Shown: positions 60,602 through 64,000 of the stretch, piece after piece
How positions within the stretch are numbered: the stretch's first letter is position 1
Layout of the letters: the number at the start of each line of letters is the position of its first letter
Assembly: GCA_025449115.1 (NCBI GenBank)
Contig: JAHLKC010000030.1
Location: 248,001-312,000, forward strand
Length of the DNA: 64,000 nt
Direction of reading: 5' to 3'
Origin: Chytridium lagenaria
Taxonomy: Eukaryota > Chytridiomycota > Chytridiomycetes > Chytridiales > Chytridiaceae
Made by a program: the position numbers and the translations under genes
Notes under the pieces: model-generated
Databases searched by the model: none
Told to the model about the DNA's origin: nothing
Seen by the model: only the letters and a program-made list of their open reading frames with translations

Positions 60602-62597
60602 ATGCTTTCCTTAACCCGCTCATGGGCTCCCTTCGCCGTGTTGGCATCGCTTCTGCTTCAGCAACATCAAGTATCTGCGTTTATTCCAGAAGATGGAAAG
60701 ATCTGGCTGTGAGTGTCGTTAGCATCGATCTAGGGGAAATGGCAAGCATAGAGAGCAGTGTATGCTAACATATTCTTTGCAGGGGAGCATGGTACCAAAG
60801 ACCCCAGGGAGACAAACCCACCCTCTTGAACAGCCGTCTCTCAAGGAACCTGTCATTCTTCCAGACTGATTTTAACATCAACATGGAGATTGGACTGGAT
60901 GACCCTACACCCGAGATCACTACGCAGGCATTGGATCAGGTTGATGAGACTGGAACCAATGCAATTGTTTATTGGACCATGTAGGACCTTTCCTATGATT
61001 TTTGCTCTTTATCTTGATTTGGTTTTGTATATCTCCTAACTTTTTTTATCCCCCTTTTGTCGAAAAGCTATCCCAAGGGAGGTCTTGATGAAGTCACAGA
61101 CGCTCAGATCAACGATGTCGCCGACCGCATCAAGCAGGCTGCCGACCGTGGCCACCGTGTATTGATCCGATACGCCCCAGAGATGAACGGTATGTCTTTC
61201 TTTCTCTTCACCCTTTTGCCCTACCAATTTTTGTGGACTATATCGATTTGTGTGTCACATCCCGGTTCTTGTGTCTAAAACCTCTGAAACATGGCATTTG
61301 CTAATAACAGGTAACTGGTTCGCGTATGGACAGCAACCCGAGCGGTTCATTAGCCACTGGCGTCGTGTTATCCCAATGATGAAGGCGAGGATTGGAGCTG
61401 CTGGTGCGGAGAATGTTAACTTCATTTGGGCTCCCAACTCGGGCAATGGGTAAGAAAGAAAGCAGAGTCTTCCTTTGCTTACAGTCGTAAATTAGATACC
61501 CATTCCGTGGAGGCAAATACGAGAACTTGACCTTGACTGCAACCTTAGACCAATTCAGTGATCCTTACACCATCTACTACCGTAAGAGAAGGATGATTCA
61601 TTTTCACACCGCTTGCGTGATTCTAACTATTTTTCCATGTTGATAGCCGGTGACGATTACGTTGACTGGGTTGGACTTTCTATCTACCGTTCGTATTGAG
61701 ACTTTTCTTTTCGAACTAAATATTACATAAGTCAACCACTTTATTAATAATCCTTATAGATTATGGCAGCTGGTGGCCCTGGAGGCAGAACGTTCCCCCT
61801 GGACCCGGACAATTCTCCGCCCAGATGTCAGGAAATGCCCTCCCCCCTCAGGAATGGCGGGATCAGGGTACAAACTGGGGCTTCTATGATTTCTATGGCA
61901 TGTTCTCTGGAGATGGCGTCGGATCAGCTGGTCTCAGGAGAAACTGGACTATTCCCAATGTTTCCGCTGGTGGCAAGCCCTTCATCCTTGCTGAGACTGG
62001 AGCCACTTTTCATTATGGTAAGTCCTTATTACATCATGCACTTAAATGTTGTTTTTTTTTTAACTTCCTTCGATTTCTTCAGGTTGGAATCCTAATGGGC
62101 CTAATTTCACTGAGCTCCGGGACACTCCTATCCCCAGTGTTACTTTCCCTTCTACTCGTCTTGAAGTGAAGCGGGGATGGTGGAATGAAATTTTTGACTA
62201 CGCCCTTGAGCACCCCAATTTTAAGGCTGTCTGTTCGTTTGAATTCTCTAAAAATGAGGAGGACACCATCCGTGCGTTTGGTATGATGGGTCAGCCACCT
62301 TCAGGTGGAGATCCCCAGGATGATGTCGTTGCCAGAGCTTTGGTTGAGGATCTCGCTGGCAGAGGCAACATTGAGTGGGCGAGTCCTTTGACGAGAGTGC
62401 TAACCACGTCCACGTCGGCTGCTACAACTGCAAGGACTACTGCGTCCGCCACTACTGCTACAACAGCTACTCCTACGGTGGTTACGACTACACAGAAGAG
62501 TGCTTCCGTGGCTGTCAAGGGTCAATCTGGACTCGGAGTTTTGGAGATGGCATTGTTTTTGCCTGTGATGGCCGCCGTGTTGGCTTTGTTCCAGTGA
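60602..62597 (+). CDS. Secreted GH26-type glycoside hydrolase with GPI-like C-terminus
   Basis: Probable beta-mannanase-type or related hydrolase. A signal peptide (PFAVLASLLLQQHQVSA) precedes WLGAWYQRPQGD. The acid/base Glu lies in RYAPEMNGNWFAYG, the expected nucleophile Glu in PFILAETGATFHYG, and structural motifs FIWAPNSGNG and DYVDWVGLSIYHYG match fungal GH26-like proteins. A Thr-rich linker and a hydrophobic end (EMALFLPVMAAVLALFQ) suggest a GPI anchor and cell-wall or plasma-membrane location. Introns: about 60707-60781, 60981-61067, 61190-61311, 61450-61498, 61581-61647, 61693-61759 and 62019-62082. No frame break is needed. Substrate is not certain from sequence. Confidence 0.85.
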
Positions 62598-63692
62598 ACT
62601 TTGCCCTAAGTCTTGAGTGGTTATTATTATCTTTGTATTTGAGCGTCGTTCCTTCTCCTTTTTTTTTTACCTACTTTAACGTATTTTGCTTATGTGCATT
62701 TAACACGTATGCGTATCAGTGCGCTTTTTATTGCATTTTTAACTTGGTTATTTTCTTTTCTTTAACATGCATGTGTTCTTTTTACATTACCGCCCATCTT
62801 TCTTTTATCTACGTCTTCTTTTGTTGCTTTAACAAAGGCATTAAGTGATATTTTTTTAAGAAACTGGAAGGGTCTTTTTTTTCTTTTAAGTTTATGTTCT
62901 TTTACATTACTACCAATCTCTTTTACCTACGTCTTCTTTTGTTGCTGTCACAAAAGTATGGAGTGGTACGTTTTTCAGAAAAACTGGAAGTAGTTTAAAG
63001 TAAATTCGGTCCTCAGACCACATTACAAGCTTTTGTACGGTCAGAAGTGTCGGCTGCAATGGTCTCTCCATCGCCATCCTTCTTCTTTGCCGCGCACAGT
63101 ATTGATTTCCAATCTCTGGCTTGGGGTAGCAGAAAAAAAACTAATTCGGAGGAATTCAAAGACGGGCTCTACATTAAGAGGTTGTTTCTTTTTACGCATA
63201 CCTTTTTCTCTGTGGCTGGCCATAAGCCGTAACATTTCGTATTTTAAGTCTAAATGTGATGGCCAAATAGGACAATCGGCATGCGTCATGAACTTGAAAC
63301 AAAATATGTCCTTGTTTCACCCTAAACTCAATTGAAGTTGAATTTCATTCAATTGAACTCTTTCACCGTCGTCGTTTTATCGGGTTGGCCAGCGCCGTAT
63401 TACCTCGCCTTCTTGACGCCAGATTCATGTAACAATCCTTTATCACGTTTTGCAGTCAAAGTTTTTCAGCCAAGTTGCTGGGGAGTGTTCCACCATTTCT
63501 CGTGGAAGGTCTGCATTTTGTCTTTCAATATTAATTATTTGCAATTGAATAATTACTATGTAGGTGTGGATTACTTTGTTGCCTTTGATGAAAAAGCCTT
63601 CTAACACTAATGTTCCTAAGGTTCTTCTTTTAAAATTATGGGGCGTAGATGTCAACGGCGCCAAACGCCATTTTTGTTATATTTCTGCGCAC
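62598..63692. other. Intergenic region with direct repeats
   Basis: It holds the diverged repeat pair at 62775-62993 and short overlapping ORFs near 63041-63664 without motifs. No gene supported. Confidence 0.45.
62775..62993. repeat. Two diverged ~95-bp direct repeats
   Basis: TTTTACATTAC, CTACGTCTTCTTTTGTTGCT and AAACTGGAAG occur in order at 62775-62870 and again at 62898-62990, in the 3' region of the GH26-type gene. Confidence 0.85.
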
Positions 63693-63700
63693 TTTAAAAA
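63693..63700 (+). promoter_or_regulatory. TATA-like box of the Kazal gene
   Basis: TTTAAAAA about 90-97 bases before the start codon at 63790. Confidence 0.35.
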
Positions 63701-63789
63701 GGATGCAGCTAAACTACTCTCTTCACTCAGTCACTCTACACAACACCTAGATCACTTCTACACTCTTACAACCAAACGCCTCTCTCGCC

Positions 63790-64000
63790 ATGCACGCATC
63801 CATCATCACCTTTGCCCTTTTGGCCATTGCTCCTACCCTCATTTCCGCTTCGGAATATGACCCTAATGTATCTTGCGACCAAGTTCCAAATCCCTCCCCG
63901 TGACCGGGTGTCCCTCCACTGTTAAACCCATTTGCGGCTCCGACGGTCAAACCTACCTCAACTCTTGCGTGTTTGCCAAAACTGCCTGCTTGAACAGCAT
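63790..64000 (+). CDS. Secreted Kazal-type serine protease inhibitor (partial, runs off the window)
   Basis: Signal peptide [20 protein letters not shown], then after a frame jump near 63895 a Kazal core: [20 protein letters not shown] followed by VFAKTAC. The PxCGSDGxTYxNxC signature is diagnostic and inhibits serine proteases through the reactive loop before it. The rest of the domain lies beyond the window. The in-frame TGA at 63900-63902 is removed by a one-base shift and is probably a sequencing error. Confidence 0.82.

Overview
The window is nuclear DNA from a fungus. The genes carry short spliceosomal introns (about 40-120 bases, GT-AG, CTAAC or CTGAC-like branch sites near the acceptor) and encode fungal families: an ATP-type PEP carboxykinase, a Yta7/ATAD2-type AAA-bromodomain protein, an SLM-type F-BAR plus PH protein, a secretory rhomboid, a peroxisomal acyl-CoA oxidase and a GPI-tailed GH26-type hydrolase. 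A zoosporic or other early-diverging fungus is my best guess, mainly from the style of the secreted proteins. This cannot be proved from the window. Many conserved genes are split by single-base gains or losses, mostly in homopolymers, so I read them as draft-assembly errors and annotate through them.

Layout. 0.5-2.3 kb: C2H2 zinc-finger protein (+). 4.2-10.7 kb: a possible orphan exon and the large Yta7/ATAD2-like gene (-). 11.8-13.6 kb: rhomboid protease (+). 13.9-17.8 kb: a J-domain membrane protein and an SLM-like F-BAR/PH protein (both -). 18.9-20.9 kb: PEP carboxykinase (+). 21.4-23.3 kb: a four-CBS-domain protein (+) whose last exon is partly repeated downstream.

23.7-40.8 kb is the most unusual part: a tandem segmental duplication of a four-gene module. 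In order the module holds an F-box gene (+), a small Cys-rich gene (-), a large gene for an unrecognised protein with seven Cys-rich repeats (+), and a two-pass membrane protein gene (-). The copies have decayed reciprocally. Unit 1 keeps the F-box and the repeat protein but only shreds of the membrane gene. Unit 2 has broken F-box and repeat genes but a nearly intact membrane gene. Unit 2 also carries a 1.7-kb terminal-inverted-repeat element with TA target duplication and a non-transposase cargo ORF; unit 1 keeps the empty site. Unit 1 has its own insert of about 1 kb.

42.3-49.1 kb: a disordered protein (+), an acidic protein (-) and an SH3 protein (-). 50.2-53.1 kb: acyl-CoA oxidase (+) with a perfect N-terminal PTS2. 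53.3-54.6 kb: a second member of the two-pass membrane family (-). 55.9-64 kb: four consecutive secreted-protein genes on + (M14 carboxypeptidase with a Cys-rich tail domain, beta-propeller-like protein, GH26-type hydrolase, start of a Kazal inhibitor), which resembles a small secretome cluster. PEP carboxykinase and peroxisomal acyl-CoA oxidase together fit growth on fatty acids with gluconeogenesis, but they are 30 kb apart and nothing here shows co-regulation.
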